Notes: generated by a model not told the origin, from the sequence alone. Positions 35,507 through 44,550 are shown, counted from the stretch's first letter. The stretch: DNA of 64,000 nt from Erythrobacteraceae bacterium CCH12-C2 (GCA_001556995.1 LSKF01000129.1:41250-105249), one strand, 5' to 3'. Made by a program: numbers and translations.

Positions 35507-36369
35507 TCCACCCCGTCCAGCAGAGCGTGGATGGCAGCGCGCACTTCGGGCTCGTCGAGGGTCGGAGCGTGGCCGACGCGGGGTACGGTGATGGTGCGCA
35601 TTGCCGGGTTGCGCACCCCCATCTGCTTGACCGTGTCGGCGCTGATGAGGTCGGACAACTCGCCCCGCACCAGCAGCATCGGCACATCGCGCAAGGCCTC
35701 GAAGGCGAGCCACAGATTGGGCGGCGCGGCATTGCCGGGTTTGCCGAAGGGCTCGGCGATGGCCATGTCGTAATCAAAGCTGATCCGGCCGTTTTGCGTC
35801 ACGACCATCGTGCGCTTGGCCAGCTCCAGCCATTGGTCGAGGTCGTAGTCGGGGAAGGCTGCGCCATGCGCTTCCGACAGGCCGCGTGCGGCGTGGACCC
35901 AGGTGGGGTAGCTGCGCCCTTGGCCGACATAGCCCGATATGCGCGCGACTCCGGCCGGATCGACCTCAGGCCCAATGTCGTTCATCACCACCGCTGCCAT
36001 CCGCCCCGGCCGCCCCTGCGCCATCAGCATCGTCATCAGCCCGCCCATCGAGGTGCCGACCACGATGAAGCGCATGATGCCCTGTTCGGCGAGCAGCTTT
36101 TCGACATCAGCGACATAGGTGATCGGCGAATAGGTATCCGAGACCGGGGCGTAATCGCTGAGGCCCCGCCCGCGCATTTCGGGGACGATCACCCGGTGCT
36201 TGGCGCATAGGTCTTCGGCCAGCGCGGCGAAATCGCGGGCGTTCCGGGTCAGGCCGTGGAGGCACAGCACCGGCAACGCCCCGCTGCCCTCAGGGCCGGG
36301 GTAATTGCGGTAATGCAGGCTGAGCCCATCGCTGCTGGTCCAGTAGCGATCTTCGTAATGTGCAGCCAT
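35503..36369 (-). CDS. Alpha/beta hydrolase
   Basis: A 288-residue single-domain hydrolase. The oxyanion segment is VLCLHGLTRNARDF, the nucleophile elbow VVGTSMGGLMTMLMA (Ser in GTSMG), the acid is likely in VRGELSDLISADT, and the base is His in RVGHAPTLDEP. The substrate is unknown. Coupled to the downstream glycosyltransferase and divergent from selO (90 bases between starts). Confidence 0.87.
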   Translation of the reverse strand: MAAHYEDRYWTSSDGLSLHYRNYPGPEGSGALPVLCLHGLTRNARDFAALAEDLCAKHRVIVPEMRGRGLSDYAPVSDTYSPITYVADVEKLLAEQGIMRFIVVGTSMGGLMTMLMAQGRPGRMAAVVMNDIGPEVDPAGVARISGYVGQGRSYPTWVHAARGLSEAHGAAFPDYDLDQWLELAKRTMVVTQNGRISFDYDMAIAEPFGKPGNAAPPNLWLAFEALRDVPMLLVRGELSDLISADTVKQMGVRNPAMRTITVPRVGHAPTLDEPEVRAAIHALLDGVE

Positions 36370-36459
36370 GAACGGCGGTATTCCTCTTGATCAGGTGCGG
36401 CCCCGGCCTGTCGCCATGCGCAGCTTGCGCCGGGATGCGCTTGTCCCCACTATCGCGGG

Positions 36460-37890
36460 ATGAACGATTTTCCGCAACACCCCGATTTGCCCGCCGCATA
36501 TCATCCTGACCCGGCCATCACCACGTTGGCCTCCTGGCTGGGCGATCCGGTCGCGCCTGCCCCCTTCCCCGAAACCCGCATCCGCTTCCGCAATGATCGC
36601 GCGGCGGAAAGCGTCGGGCTGGCCGGGCTGGATGACACGGCATGGGCGGCGCATTTCGGGCGGTTTGAGCCGCTCCCCGGCAATCTGCCCCACCCACTCG
36701 CGCTGCGGTATCACGGGCACCAGTTCCGGGTGTACAACCCCGAGATCGGCGACGGGCGTGGGTTTCTGTTTGCGCAGATGCGCGGGAGCGACGGGCGGCT
36801 GATGGACCTTGGCACCAAGGGATCGGGCCAGACCCCATGGAGCCGCTCAGGCGATGGCCGCCTGACATTGAAGGGCGCGGTGCGCGAGATACTGGCCACC
36901 GAGATGCTCGAGGCTTTGGGGGTCAACACCTCGAAGACCTTCAGCGTGATCGAGACGGGCGAGAAACTGTGGCGCAATGACGAGCCTTCGCCGACCCGCT
37001 CGGCGGTGATGGTGCGCCTGTCGCATTCGCATATCCGCATCGGCACCTTCCAGCGTCTGCTCGCGCTGGAACTGCCAGACGAGATGGCGGCGCTGGTCGA
37101 CTACGGTCTCACCCACTTCCCCGGCCCGCCCCCGCCAGCAGACGCTCCCGCACGCGACGAACCCGCTGTCCGCCTGATGCATCAGGTGACCGAACGCATG
37201 GCCGATCTGGCCGCGAGCTACATGGTGGCAGGCTTCGTCCACGGCGTGCTCAATACCGACAACATGAACATCACCGGCGAGAGTTTCGATTACGGCCCGT
37301 GGCGCTGGCTGCCCACTTGGGACCCGGGCTTTACCGCCGCCTATTTCGACCATGCGGGCCTCTATGCCTTTGGCCGCCAGCCCGAGGCGCTGCACTGGAA
37401 CTGCGGACAGCTGGCGGTTGCGCTGAGGCTGCTGGCCGACAGCGCTCCGCTGATCGCGGCGCTCGAACGGTTCGGGCCGCTCTACATGGCGGCGGTCGCG
37501 CGGCGGTGGTGCTGGCGGCTGGGGGTGGCAAGCCAAGGGCTTGAGGCGGACATGGAGCTGGTCGCCGCTTGCGAGGCTGCCATGCGCGAAAGCGGCGTGC
37601 AGCCCGATGCGTTCTTCTTCCAGCATCGCGGCGGGCGCGGCAGCGCTGATGGCGCGCTGGGCGAGGTGCTGGCGGGCTACGCCCCGCTCGCTTCGGATCA
37701 CCCCTATTGGGCGGATCCCGAGCCGCAATCGCTGCTGATCGATGAGGTCGAGGCGATCTGGGCGGCGATTGATGCCGAGGACGACTGGGCCCCGCTCCAC
37801 GCCAAGGTCGCTGCCCTGCGCCGCATGGGTAAGGCCCACGGCCCCTCACCCGAGCCCGCAGGCCACCTCGCCCCGGCGCCTTGCACCTAA
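36460..37890 (+). CDS. selO: Protein adenylyltransferase SelO (YdiU family)
   Basis: A 476-residue pseudokinase-fold enzyme that transfers AMP from ATP to Ser/Thr/Tyr of target proteins, linked to redox stress. Recognised by YHGHQFRVYNPEIGDGRG, GTKGSGQTPWSRSGDGRLTL, VMVRLSHSHIRIGTFQR and HGVLNTDNMNITGESFDYGP (inverted catalytic loop). The penultimate residue is a cysteine (PAPCT), equivalent to the C-terminal Sec/Cys of the family. Length is normal. Confidence 0.92.
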   Translation: MNDFPQHPDLPAAYHPDPAITTLASWLGDPVAPAPFPETRIRFRNDRAAESVGLAGLDDTAWAAHFGRFEPLPGNLPHPLALRYHGHQFRVYNPEIGDGRGFLFAQMRGSDGRLMDLGTKGSGQTPWSRSGDGRLTLKGAVREILATEMLEALGVNTSKTFSVIETGEKLWRNDEPSPTRSAVMVRLSHSHIRIGTFQRLLALELPDEMAALVDYGLTHFPGPPPPADAPARDEPAVRLMHQVTERMADLAASYMVAGFVHGVLNTDNMNITGESFDYGPWRWLPTWDPGFTAAYFDHAGLYAFGRQPEALHWNCGQLAVALRLLADSAPLIAALERFGPLYMAAVARRWCWRLGVASQGLEADMELVAACEAAMRESGVQPDAFFFQHRGGRGSADGALGEVLAGYAPLASDHPYWADPEPQSLLIDEVEAIWAAIDAEDDWAPLHAKVAALRRMGKAHGPSPEPAGHLAPAPCT

Positions 37891-37975
37891 GCCCCGCTTG
37901 CCCCTAGCTTTTGAACAGCAACGGGATTACCCAGCAAGGGGGATCGCATGAGGCAATCAGGCGGGGCGATATCTG

Positions 37976-39388
37976 GTGACTGACAATACGCTGATTTCCT
38001 ATGAACCGTCCAACGGTGAGGAATTGTGGCGCGGTTACCACGGCGATGTCGATGCAGCTGTCAGCACCGCGCGCCGTGCCTGGGCGAGCTGGGCCGCGCA
38101 GCCACTGGGCAACCGGCTCGATGTGCTGCGCAGCTTTGCCAATGAAGTCCGCCGCCAGAGCGAACCCCTCGCCGAACTGATCGCGCGCGAGGCGGGTAAG
38201 CCCTTGTGGGAAGCCCGCACCGAAGTCGATGCGGTGGCGGCCAAGGTCGACATTTCGGTGCAGGCCTATGCCGAACGCACCGGCAAGAAGAAATTTGACG
38301 CCGGCGTCGGCACCAGCGCTGCCGTGCGGCACAAGCCGCATGGGGTGATGGCGGTGCTGGGCCCTTATAACTTCCCCGCTCACCTCCCCAACGGCCATAT
38401 TGTGCCGGCGCTGATCGCGGGCAATGCCGTGCTGTTCAAGCCATCGGAAAAGACCCCCGCTGTGGGCGAAGCGCTGGTCGCGTGTTTCCATGCTGCCGGG
38501 GTGCCCGAAGACGTGATCCAGCTGGTGATCGGGGGACCGGACGAAGGCAAAGCGCTGGTCGCGCATCCGGGGGTCGACGGGGTGCTGTTCACAGGCTCTG
38601 CCAACGCCGGGATTGCGATCAACCGCAAACTCGCCGCCAATCCCGGCAAGATCGTCGCGCTGGAAATGGGCGGCAATAACCCGATCGTGGTGATCGAAAC
38701 CCCCAAGATGGCCGATGCCGCCACGCTGATCATCCAGAGCGCGTTTACCAGCGCAGGCCAGCGCTGCACCGCCGCCCGGCGGTTGATCGTCAAGAACGCG
38801 GTCTATGATGACCTGATGGAACAGCTGATCCCACTCACCCGCAAGCTGATGGTGGGCGATCCCTTGGGTGAGCCGCAGCCCTTCATGGGGCCAGTGATCG
38901 ACAATGACACTGCAGACCGTCTCTCGGAAAGCTTCGTCGCGCTGATGACAGCGGGAGGGCGGGCGCTGCTGCACATGCGCCGCACCGTGCCCGATCTGCC
39001 GTTCCTCACCCCCGGCATCATCGATGTCACCGACATTCCTGAACGGCCCGATATCGAGCTGTTCGGACCGATCCTGCAAGTGATCCGGGTGCCTGATCTC
39101 GACGCCGGCATCACCGAGGCGAACAACACCCGCTTCGGCCTGTCTGCCTCGCTGATCGGCGGTTCGCCCGATGATTATGGGCGGTTCTGGGCCAATATCC
39201 GCGCCGGGATCATCAACTGGAACGCGCCCACCAATGGCGCGTCATCCAAGGCGCCGTTCGGCGGGATTGGCCTGTCGGGCAATCACCGCCCCGCCGCCTA
39301 CTACGCCGCCGATTACTGCGCCTATCCGGTGGCGAGCACCGAAATGGACCAGCCGCGCGCGAATATCGGGGTCGGGGTTAGGCCTTAA
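37976..39388 (+). CDS. astD: N-succinylglutamate 5-semialdehyde dehydrogenase
   Basis: A 470-residue aldehyde dehydrogenase of the AstD type (arginine succinyltransferase pathway): LGPYNFPAHLPNGHIVPALIAGN, the Glu of ALEMGGNNPIVV, the catalytic Cys in SAGQRCTAARRLI and PFGGIGLSGNHRPAAYYAADYCA are characteristic. A GTG start follows a G-rich site. No astA, astB, astC or astE lies in the window, so whether it serves arginine breakdown in this organism is uncertain. Confidence 0.88.
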   Translation: MTDNTLISYEPSNGEELWRGYHGDVDAAVSTARRAWASWAAQPLGNRLDVLRSFANEVRRQSEPLAELIAREAGKPLWEARTEVDAVAAKVDISVQAYAERTGKKKFDAGVGTSAAVRHKPHGVMAVLGPYNFPAHLPNGHIVPALIAGNAVLFKPSEKTPAVGEALVACFHAAGVPEDVIQLVIGGPDEGKALVAHPGVDGVLFTGSANAGIAINRKLAANPGKIVALEMGGNNPIVVIETPKMADAATLIIQSAFTSAGQRCTAARRLIVKNAVYDDLMEQLIPLTRKLMVGDPLGEPQPFMGPVIDNDTADRLSESFVALMTAGGRALLHMRRTVPDLPFLTPGIIDVTDIPERPDIELFGPILQVIRVPDLDAGITEANNTRFGLSASLIGGSPDDYGRFWANIRAGIINWNAPTNGASSKAPFGGIGLSGNHRPAAYYAADYCAYPVASTEMDQPRANIGVGVRP

Positions 39389-40104
39389 GGCGCGCGGTAA
39401 AGCAGGTCGACAGCGGTGAGGCCGTGCGGCCCCGGGCGCGCGTGGACCACCAGTGTCTCGCCGCTTGTGTTGGTGGCCGCGATCAGATCTTCAGGCTGTG
39501 TGTGGCGCGCCGCTGCAAGGTCCGCGCGCACAGCGAGGGTGTAGTGATATTGCAGTACATCCTCGATTCCGGCAGGGGATTGGTAGCGGATGATGCGCAA
39601 GCGGCACGGGGCCACATCCGCTCCGCCCGCCTGCACCACCATGCCCTGAGGGAGGATCGCGGCGACGGGCGGGAGATCGGCGGCGAGGGCAAAATCCTCT
39701 GTCAGGCGCGCGGCGCAGGTGGCCGGGGCTCCCAGCGCGGCGACCAGATCAGCCGGGCTCGCCATCGGCCCGAGCTTCTTGCCGCGCGGCGTACTTATCG
39801 GCGGCGGGAGATCGGAGATCGGACCATCGACGAGCAGCGCGATCCGCGCCTTCTCGCGCGCGGCGCGAGCGGCTTCGGGTGTGGCGGCAAGCACGGGCAA
39901 GGCACCGCTATCAGCAAAGCCAAGGATCGCGTTGGCCCCGTTTCTCATCGCGAGATCAGGATCGCTCATCAGCGGGTCATGGAGCGCGCGGGCGACCACC
40001 GGATCGGTGGCAATGAGCGCAGCGTCATCGTCAGGCGCGCGCGCTTCATCCGCGCAGGCGGCGACAAGCAGCAGCACAAGGAGCGGAGCGAGGGCGCGGG
40101 CCAT
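39385..40104 (-). CDS. Putative lipoprotein of unknown function
   Basis: A 239-residue protein with a lipoprotein signal peptide (lipobox VAAC, Cys17). The mature part is Ala/Asp/Pro-rich with two further Cys (in APATCAARL and VAPCRLRIIRYQ) that could form a disulfide. No domain is recognised; similar proteins seem limited to close relatives (inference). Its stop overlaps the astD stop on the opposite strand by 4 bases. Confidence 0.65.
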   Translation of the reverse strand: MARALAPLLVLLLVAACADEARAPDDDAALIATDPVVARALHDPLMSDPDLAMRNGANAILGFADSGALPVLAATPEAARAAREKARIALLVDGPISDLPPPISTPRGKKLGPMASPADLVAALGAPATCAARLTEDFALAADLPPVAAILPQGMVVQAGGADVAPCRLRIIRYQSPAGIEDVLQYHYTLAVRADLAAARHTQPEDLIAATNTSGETLVVHARPGPHGLTAVDLLYRAP

Positions 40105-40143
40105 GGCGCTGGCGATGCCACAGGATGGTTAACATTCCGGCAT

Positions 40144-40184
40144 GAAAGCGCCTCCGGAGCGATAGGGGCTCCGAAGGCGCTTTC
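40144..40184. promoter_or_regulatory. Long hairpin, 17-bp stem
   Basis: Arms at 40144-40160 and 40168-40184 match at 16 of 17 positions with a 7-base loop; the stem ends are GAAAGCGCC and GGCGCTTTC. It resembles a GC-rich terminator, but it lies between two divergent genes where none is expected and has no T-run beyond the stem. Confidence 0.5.
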
Positions 40185-40289
40185 CGCAAAGGCCAGTGCC
40201 TCCGCGCCGGCGACCATGTGGTGGGCATGGCCGCAAGTTGATGAAACACGCTCGGAAAAGAGCTCTCCCTGCGCGTGATTCGCTGATGT

Positions 40290-40319
40290 TGTTCATTTAT
40301 ACGAAGGTATTTATGAACA
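40290..40319. promoter_or_regulatory. AT-rich 30-bp palindrome upstream of rarD
   Basis: TGTTCATTTATAC (40290-40302) and GTATTTATGAACA (40307-40319) are inverted copies with two mismatched positions around GAAG. It stands out as the most AT-rich spot in the neighbourhood, about 95 bases before the rarD start, and looks like an operator for a dimeric repressor. Confidence 0.5.
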
Positions 40320-40413
40320 GATTCGCGCCAACTTCGTCAGCCACCATTCAGCCGCCTGTGCCTGCTTCGCTGCTTGCGCCCGGCCGCTGTCGTCCCTAAC
40401 GGCTGAGGCTCCC

Positions 40414-41325
40414 ATGACAGCCCCCGCCCCCTCCCCCGCTGCCGCTCCCGCCTCGGGGCTGATACCGGCCTTTGCGGCCTACATCATCTGGGGCTTCCTG
40501 CCGCTCTATCTGCTGCTGGTGAAGACCGTTCCGGCGGTGGAGTTCGTCGGCTGGCGGATTATCTGGACGCTGCCGCTGTGTCTGTTGATCGTGGCCTATC
40601 GCCGCCAGTTTCCCGATCTTCTTGCCGCGCTCAAATCGCCGCGCAGCCTGCTGGCGCTTGCCGCGAGCGCGGTGCTGATTGCGATCAACTGGTTCGTCTA
40701 TATCTGGGCGATCATGGAGGGCGAGGTCTATGCGACCTCGATCGGCTATTATCTCAATCCGCTGATCAACGTGCTTTTGGGCACGCTGTTTCTGGGCGAG
40801 CGCCTGTCGCGTCGGCAGTGGCTGGCGGTCGCCATCGCGCTGGTGGCGGTCGTGCTGCTGGCGGCGGGGGCGCTGACAAGCCTGTGGATCAGCCTCACAT
40901 TAGGTTTCAGCTTTGGCTTCTATGGCCTTGTGCGCAAACAGGTTGCGGTGGGCGCGCTCCCCGGTCTGACGATCGAAAGCGCGATCCTGCTGCTGCCCGC
41001 TTCCGCCATTGCAGCATGGTATGCTGCCAGCCCTGCCGGATCATCCTTTGGCCATGACGCGTGGATGAGCGGCCTCATTATCTTCTCGGGCGTTGTCACC
41101 GCTGTGCCGTTGCTGCTGTTCGCGATTGCGGCGCGGCGGATGGATTATTCGACGCTCGGCTTCATCCAGTATCTGGCACCGACGATCGTGTTCTTCCTCG
41201 GCCTGTTCGTGTTCGAACAGCCGCTCGCACCGGTGAAACTGGTAAGCTTTGTGCTGATCTGGATCGCGGTGGCGATCTTCGCCTCGGACCTGTGGGCGCG
41301 GCGGCGGCGGTCGGCGGCGAGCTAG
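40414..41325 (+). CDS. rarD: EamA-family permease RarD
   Basis: A 303-residue transporter with ten predicted transmembrane segments in two EamA repeats. RarD-type motifs are FAAYIIWGFLPLYLLLVKTV near the start, VEFVGWRIIWTLPL, NWFVYIWAIMEGEVYATSIGYYLNPLINVLLGTLFLGERL and QYLAPTIVFFLGLFVFEQPL. Substrate not established for the family (chloramphenicol-sensitivity phenotype in E. coli). A short Pro/Ala-rich N-terminal extension is present. Confidence 0.9.
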   Translation: MTAPAPSPAAAPASGLIPAFAAYIIWGFLPLYLLLVKTVPAVEFVGWRIIWTLPLCLLIVAYRRQFPDLLAALKSPRSLLALAASAVLIAINWFVYIWAIMEGEVYATSIGYYLNPLINVLLGTLFLGERLSRRQWLAVAIALVAVVLLAAGALTSLWISLTLGFSFGFYGLVRKQVAVGALPGLTIESAILLLPASAIAAWYAASPAGSSFGHDAWMSGLIIFSGVVTAVPLLLFAIAARRMDYSTLGFIQYLAPTIVFFLGLFVFEQPLAPVKLVSFVLIWIAVAIFASDLWARRRRSAAS

Positions 41326-41331
41326 CAAGAT

Positions 41332-41423
41332 CCGTTCGTGCTGAGCTTGTCGAAGCACTGCACTTCTTCTTTTCCCGCGGTGACCAAGACAAAGCAGCCC
41401 TTCGACAGGCTAAGGGCGAACGG
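41332..41423. repeat. REP-like inverted pair, copy A
   Basis: Two 29-base arms (41332-41360 and 41395-41423) in inverted orientation. The left arm begins CCGTTCGTGCTGAGCTTG and the right arm ends AAGGGCGAACGG. It lies between the convergent rarD and pyrC genes, where a foldback could also act as a terminator. Two more pairs occur in the window. Confidence 0.85.
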
Positions 41424-41435
41424 GTTTAGGGAAAC

Positions 41436-42479
41436 TTACCCCAAAAACCGCCAGCCCAGCACTTGCCCGCCGTGCCACGGCACGATTTCCTCGCCCGTCA
41501 CATGCAGCACCGGCGGCACCGCGACCTCGGCGCGTTCGAGCGTCACTTCGTCCTCGTTGACGGGGAGCTTGTAAAACGCAGGGCCATGCAGCGAGGCGAA
41601 GCCTTCGAACTGGTCCAGCGCGCCTTCCTCGTCGAACACCGTAGCATAGCTTTCCAGCGCGAACGGCGCGCCGAAGATACCCGCGCAGCCGCAAGCGCTC
41701 TCCTTGGCGGAGCGCAGGTGCGGAGCGCTGTCGGTGCCGAGGAAAAACTTGGGCGAGCCTGAAGTCGCCGCGCGGCGCAGTGCCAGCCGGTGCTCCTCGC
41801 GCTTGGCCACCGGCAGGCAGTAATTGTGTGGCTGGATGCCGCCCACCAGCATCGCGTTGCGGTTGATGTGGAGATGCTGCGGCGTGATGGTCGCAGCGAC
41901 CTGCGGCCCGGCTTCCAGCACGAAATCCACCGCGTCTGACGTGGTGATGTGTTCGAACACCACTCGCAGCTTCGGAAAAACCGCAACAATGGCGCGCAAG
42001 TGCCTCTCGATAAATTCTTTCTCGCGGTCGAACACGTCGATGTTGTGATCGGTCACCTCGCCATGGATGCACAGCACGATGTCCTCAGCCTCCATCCGCG
42101 CGAGGACGGGGTAGAGGTTCTCGATGTTCGAAACCCCGGCGGCCGAGTTGGTGGTGGCGTTGGCGGGATACATCTTGGCGGCCGTGAACACGCCTGTCGC
42201 CGCGCCCCGCGCCAAATCATCGGCATCGGTCGAATCGGTGAGGTAGCAGGTCATCAGCGGCTCGAAATGCACACCGGCAGGGACGGCGGCGCGGATACGA
42301 TCCCGGTAGGCCGCCCCCAGCGCGGTGGTCGTCACCGGCGGGGTCAGGTTGGGCATCACGATCGCGCGGGCAAACTGGCGCGCGGTATAGGGCACCACCG
42401 CGCGCATGATGTCGCCATCGCGGAAATGCAGGTGCCAATCATCGGGGCGGCGGATCGTGAGGCGGTCAGCTGAGGACAT
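41436..42479 (-). CDS. pyrC: Dihydroorotase (class II)
   Basis: A 347-residue zinc amidohydrolase of pyrimidine synthesis. Metal ligands are in DDWHLHFRDG; the carboxylated Lys is in AAKMYPANATTNSAAG; further His in CIHGEVTD and FEHITTSDA, and Asp in FLGTDSAPH. This is the E. coli-type PyrC. ATG 42479 is chosen: codons upstream come from the REP-like repeat. pyrE, the next-but-one step of the pathway, is at 59396. Confidence 0.94.
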   Translation of the reverse strand: MSSADRLTIRRPDDWHLHFRDGDIMRAVVPYTARQFARAIVMPNLTPPVTTTALGAAYRDRIRAAVPAGVHFEPLMTCYLTDSTDADDLARGAATGVFTAAKMYPANATTNSAAGVSNIENLYPVLARMEAEDIVLCIHGEVTDHNIDVFDREKEFIERHLRAIVAVFPKLRVVFEHITTSDAVDFVLEAGPQVAATITPQHLHINRNAMLVGGIQPHNYCLPVAKREEHRLALRRAATSGSPKFFLGTDSAPHLRSAKESACGCAGIFGAPFALESYATVFDEEGALDQFEGFASLHGPAFYKLPVNEDEVTLERAEVAVPPVLHVTGEEIVPWHGGQVLGWRFLG

Positions 42480-42491
42480 CGAAACAAAACT

Positions 42492-42578
42492 CCGTTCGGG
42501 CTGAGCTTGTCGAAGCACTGCGCTTCTTGGCCCCGCTCAGTAAGAAGGACAGCCCTTCGACAAGCTCAGGGCGAACGG
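42492..42578. repeat. REP-like inverted pair, copy B
   Basis: Arms at 42492-42520 and 42550-42578, close matches to copies A and C. Both arms are followed or preceded by the CTTCTT/AAGAAGG spacer ends seen in copy C. It lies in the divergent interval between pyrC and ygfZ, so it sits within the 5' leaders of both genes. Confidence 0.85.
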
Positions 42579-42619
42579 GGAGTGGTGACACTGCTCGGCC
42601 CAGCGCCTATCTCATTACC

Positions 42620-43354
42620 ATGGCCTCAACAATGCTCACGTCACGCGCCGTCATCCGCCTCTCACCGTTGGACGAGACCGAGGATGTCGCCGCCTTCCTG
42701 CAAGGCCTCGTCACCAATGACGTAACCGGCCCCCTGCCCTGCTACGCCGCGCTGCTGAGCGCGCAGGGCAAGCACCCGTTCGATTTTCTGGTGTGGGGGG
42801 ATGGCAATTCGCTCCTCCTCGATTGCGAGGCGGCCCATGCTGACGAGCTAGTGAAGCGGCTGGCGATGTACCGCCTGCGCCGCAAGATCGCCATTACCCG
42901 TGATGAGGCGCTGGCCGTCCACTGGAGCCCCCTGCCCCGCGACGGCGCTCAGCCCGATCCCCGCCTGCCCGAACTCGGCCACCGCTGGCTCGCCGCGCCG
43001 GAGGGCGAAAGCGCCGACGCTGCGTGGCTCGCCCACCGCCTCAGCCTCGGCGTGCCTGAAGGCCGCGGCGAACTCGGCGACATCCTGTGGTTGGAGACCA
43101 ATGCGGTCGAACTCCACGGCGTCAGCTTCACCAAGGGCTGCTATGTCGGGCAGGAGAACACCGCGCGGATGAATTGGCGGCAGAAGGTCAATCGGCGGCT
43201 GGTGGTCGTGCCGCTCGCCGCCTCGGACGAGGCGCGCCGCGTGGCGGCCTATCCGGAGCTAGGTCTCGCGGTCGATCACCTCAGGGTAGAGAGCCTCGAT
43301 CCCGCCGCCCTGCCCGCCTGGCAGGCCGCCGGACTGGCTGCGTCCGAAGCCTAA
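42620..43354 (+). CDS. ygfZ: YgfZ/IbaG-type folate-binding protein
   Basis: A 244-residue GcvT-like protein acting in Fe-S cluster maintenance. The diagnostic motif KGCYVGQENTARM (K-G-C-Y-x-G-Q-E) is at about residues 173-185; LQGLVTNDV and AALLSAQGKHPFDFLVW near the N-terminus belong to the folate-binding fold. ATG 42620 is preferred; ATG 42632 is possible. Codons further upstream lie in the REP-like repeat. Convergent with the TetR gene, with overlapping stops. Confidence 0.9.
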   Translation: MASTMLTSRAVIRLSPLDETEDVAAFLQGLVTNDVTGPLPCYAALLSAQGKHPFDFLVWGDGNSLLLDCEAAHADELVKRLAMYRLRRKIAITRDEALAVHWSPLPRDGAQPDPRLPELGHRWLAAPEGESADAAWLAHRLSLGVPEGRGELGDILWLETNAVELHGVSFTKGCYVGQENTARMNWRQKVNRRLVVVPLAASDEARRVAAYPELGLAVDHLRVESLDPAALPAWQAAGLAASEA

Positions 43355-43947
43355 GCCTGCTGCGCCTCACCGAGCGAAGCTTCCAGCATCGCCGCCGCCC
43401 GATCACGCGCGGTATCGCGCGGCAGGCCGAGCGACTTCGCCAGCGCCCCGCCGATCAGCGCATCGCCCAGCGCCATCAGCACCAGCGTCATGGTGTCCCG
43501 GTGGATGCGCTGCTCGCCGCCGCTGTGATCAGCCTCGCCCGCCGCCAACTCGTCGACCAGATCGTGGATCGTGCCGATGATCGGGTTCAGCGCATCCTCA
43601 TTGCCGGTCAGCAGCATCCAGCTGGTGAGCGCGCCCGCGCCCTCGCGGTCGAAGGCATCGAAGGCGAGGTCCACCACCTCACGCGCCGAGCCGAGCCCTG
43701 CGCGGCTGGCGTGGACCGCTTCGCGGATCGTCTCGCACACCGACAGCGCCAGATGCTCGGCCAGCGCGGTCTGCAAGCCCAGCGCCGAGCCGAAATGGTG
43801 CAGCAGATTGGCATGGGTGCGCCCGATCCGGGCCGAGACGGCCTTGAGGGTCACCGACTGAGGCCCCGTTTCAATCAGCAGCGCGCGTGCAGCGGCGAGC
43901 GCGGAATTCCGGGATTCTTCGGGGCTTAAGCGTTTGCGACTGGCCAT
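43351..43947 (-). CDS. TetR-family transcriptional regulator
   Basis: A 198-residue regulator. The N-terminal helix-turn-helix (about 12-58) reads ARALLIETGPQSVTLKAVSARIGRTHANLLHHFGS; the helical C-terminal domain (60-195) is the ligand and dimer part. Its target is unknown; the neighbours (ygfZ, GNAT) give no clear hint. The ATG begins ATGGCCAGTCGC. Confidence 0.85.
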   Translation of the reverse strand: MASRKRLSPEESRNSALAAARALLIETGPQSVTLKAVSARIGRTHANLLHHFGSALGLQTALAEHLALSVCETIREAVHASRAGLGSAREVVDLAFDAFDREGAGALTSWMLLTGNEDALNPIIGTIHDLVDELAAGEADHSGGEQRIHRDTMTLVLMALGDALIGGALAKSLGLPRDTARDRAAAMLEASLGEAQQA

Positions 43948-43998
43948 TGTGCCGGTGGGTTAATCGCTTTTGCGGCTGCGAACAAGGTGCGCGCCCGA

Positions 43999-44550
43999 TC
44001 AGGCGGCGCGCTGTTGCTCGCCCGCATCCGCCGTCAGGTCGCGCCAATATTGCAACGCCAGCGCTAGTTCCCCACGCCCGCAGGAAAAGCGCTCCTCCAC
44101 GCGCCCCGTCGGTTCAAAGCCCAGCTTGCGCAGCACCCGGCCCGAGGCTGGATTGTCCTGGAAGTGCGATGCCACCAGCGCGCGGTGCCCCAGCGTGCGG
44201 GCGATCTCCAGCACGGCCGCGCCCGCTTCGGTGGCGAAGCCCTGCCCCCAGAAAGGCCGCGCGATCCAGTAGCCAAGCTCAATCGCGCCCGCTTCATTGG
44301 CAGCATCGCCCATCGGCCCGAAGCCAATGCAGCCGACGGCTTGCGCGTCGGCGGCGCGAGTGATCAGGAAGCGCGGGAACAGCGGTGCATCGCCGCGGGC
44401 TGCGAATTCGCGGGCGTGGCGCTCTTCATAAGGCCACGGCGCGCTCGCCAGATTGCGGACCACGCCTTCATCGGCGATCCCGGCGAACAGCGCCTGTGCA
44501 TCTTCGGGCCAGATCGGCCGGAGCAGCAATCTTTGACTGCGATGGAACAC
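43999..44550 (-). CDS. GNAT acetyltransferase (RimJ/RimL-like)
   Basis: A 183-residue GNAT protein: SQRLLLRPIWPEDAQALFAG, GYWIARPFWGQGFATEAGAAVLE (acetyl-CoA loop) and VASHFQDNPASGRVLRKLGFEPTG are typical of the group acetylating N-termini or small amines. The GTG at 44550 is chosen because AAGGGAGAA stands just upstream; longer in-frame extensions to 44718 run through the rpmA terminator. Substrate unknown. Confidence 0.85.
   Translation of the reverse strand: MFHRSQRLLLRPIWPEDAQALFAGIADEGVVRNLASAPWPYEERHAREFAARGDAPLFPRFLITRAADAQAVGCIGFGPMGDAANEAGAIELGYWIARPFWGQGFATEAGAAVLEIARTLGHRALVASHFQDNPASGRVLRKLGFEPTGRVEERFSCGRGELALALQYWRDLTADAGEQQRAA

Larger units (their letters stand above)
40105..40413. 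other. Gene-free interval between lipoprotein gene and rarD
   Basis: 309 bases between divergent genes. It holds a 17-base-pair hairpin (40144-40184), an AT-rich dyad (40290-40319) and a possible 28-codon ORF (40313-40399, starting MNRFAPTSS) that ends 14 bases before rarD. The ORF has no good ribosome site and is not called as a gene. Confidence 0.6.

Noticed and set aside
40295..40312. Similarity of TATACGAAG to a loxP arm
   Set aside because: Only nine bases match, the spacer and second arm do not; chance resemblance in an AT-rich palindrome.
40313..40399. 28-codon ORF before rarD as leader peptide
   Set aside because: No ribosome site, no run of a regulatory amino acid, no attenuator hairpin after it.
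42480..42518. Longer pyrC start reading through MLRQAQPERS
   Set aside because: These codons come from the REP-like repeat; similar LRQAQ peptides arise from the other repeat copies.
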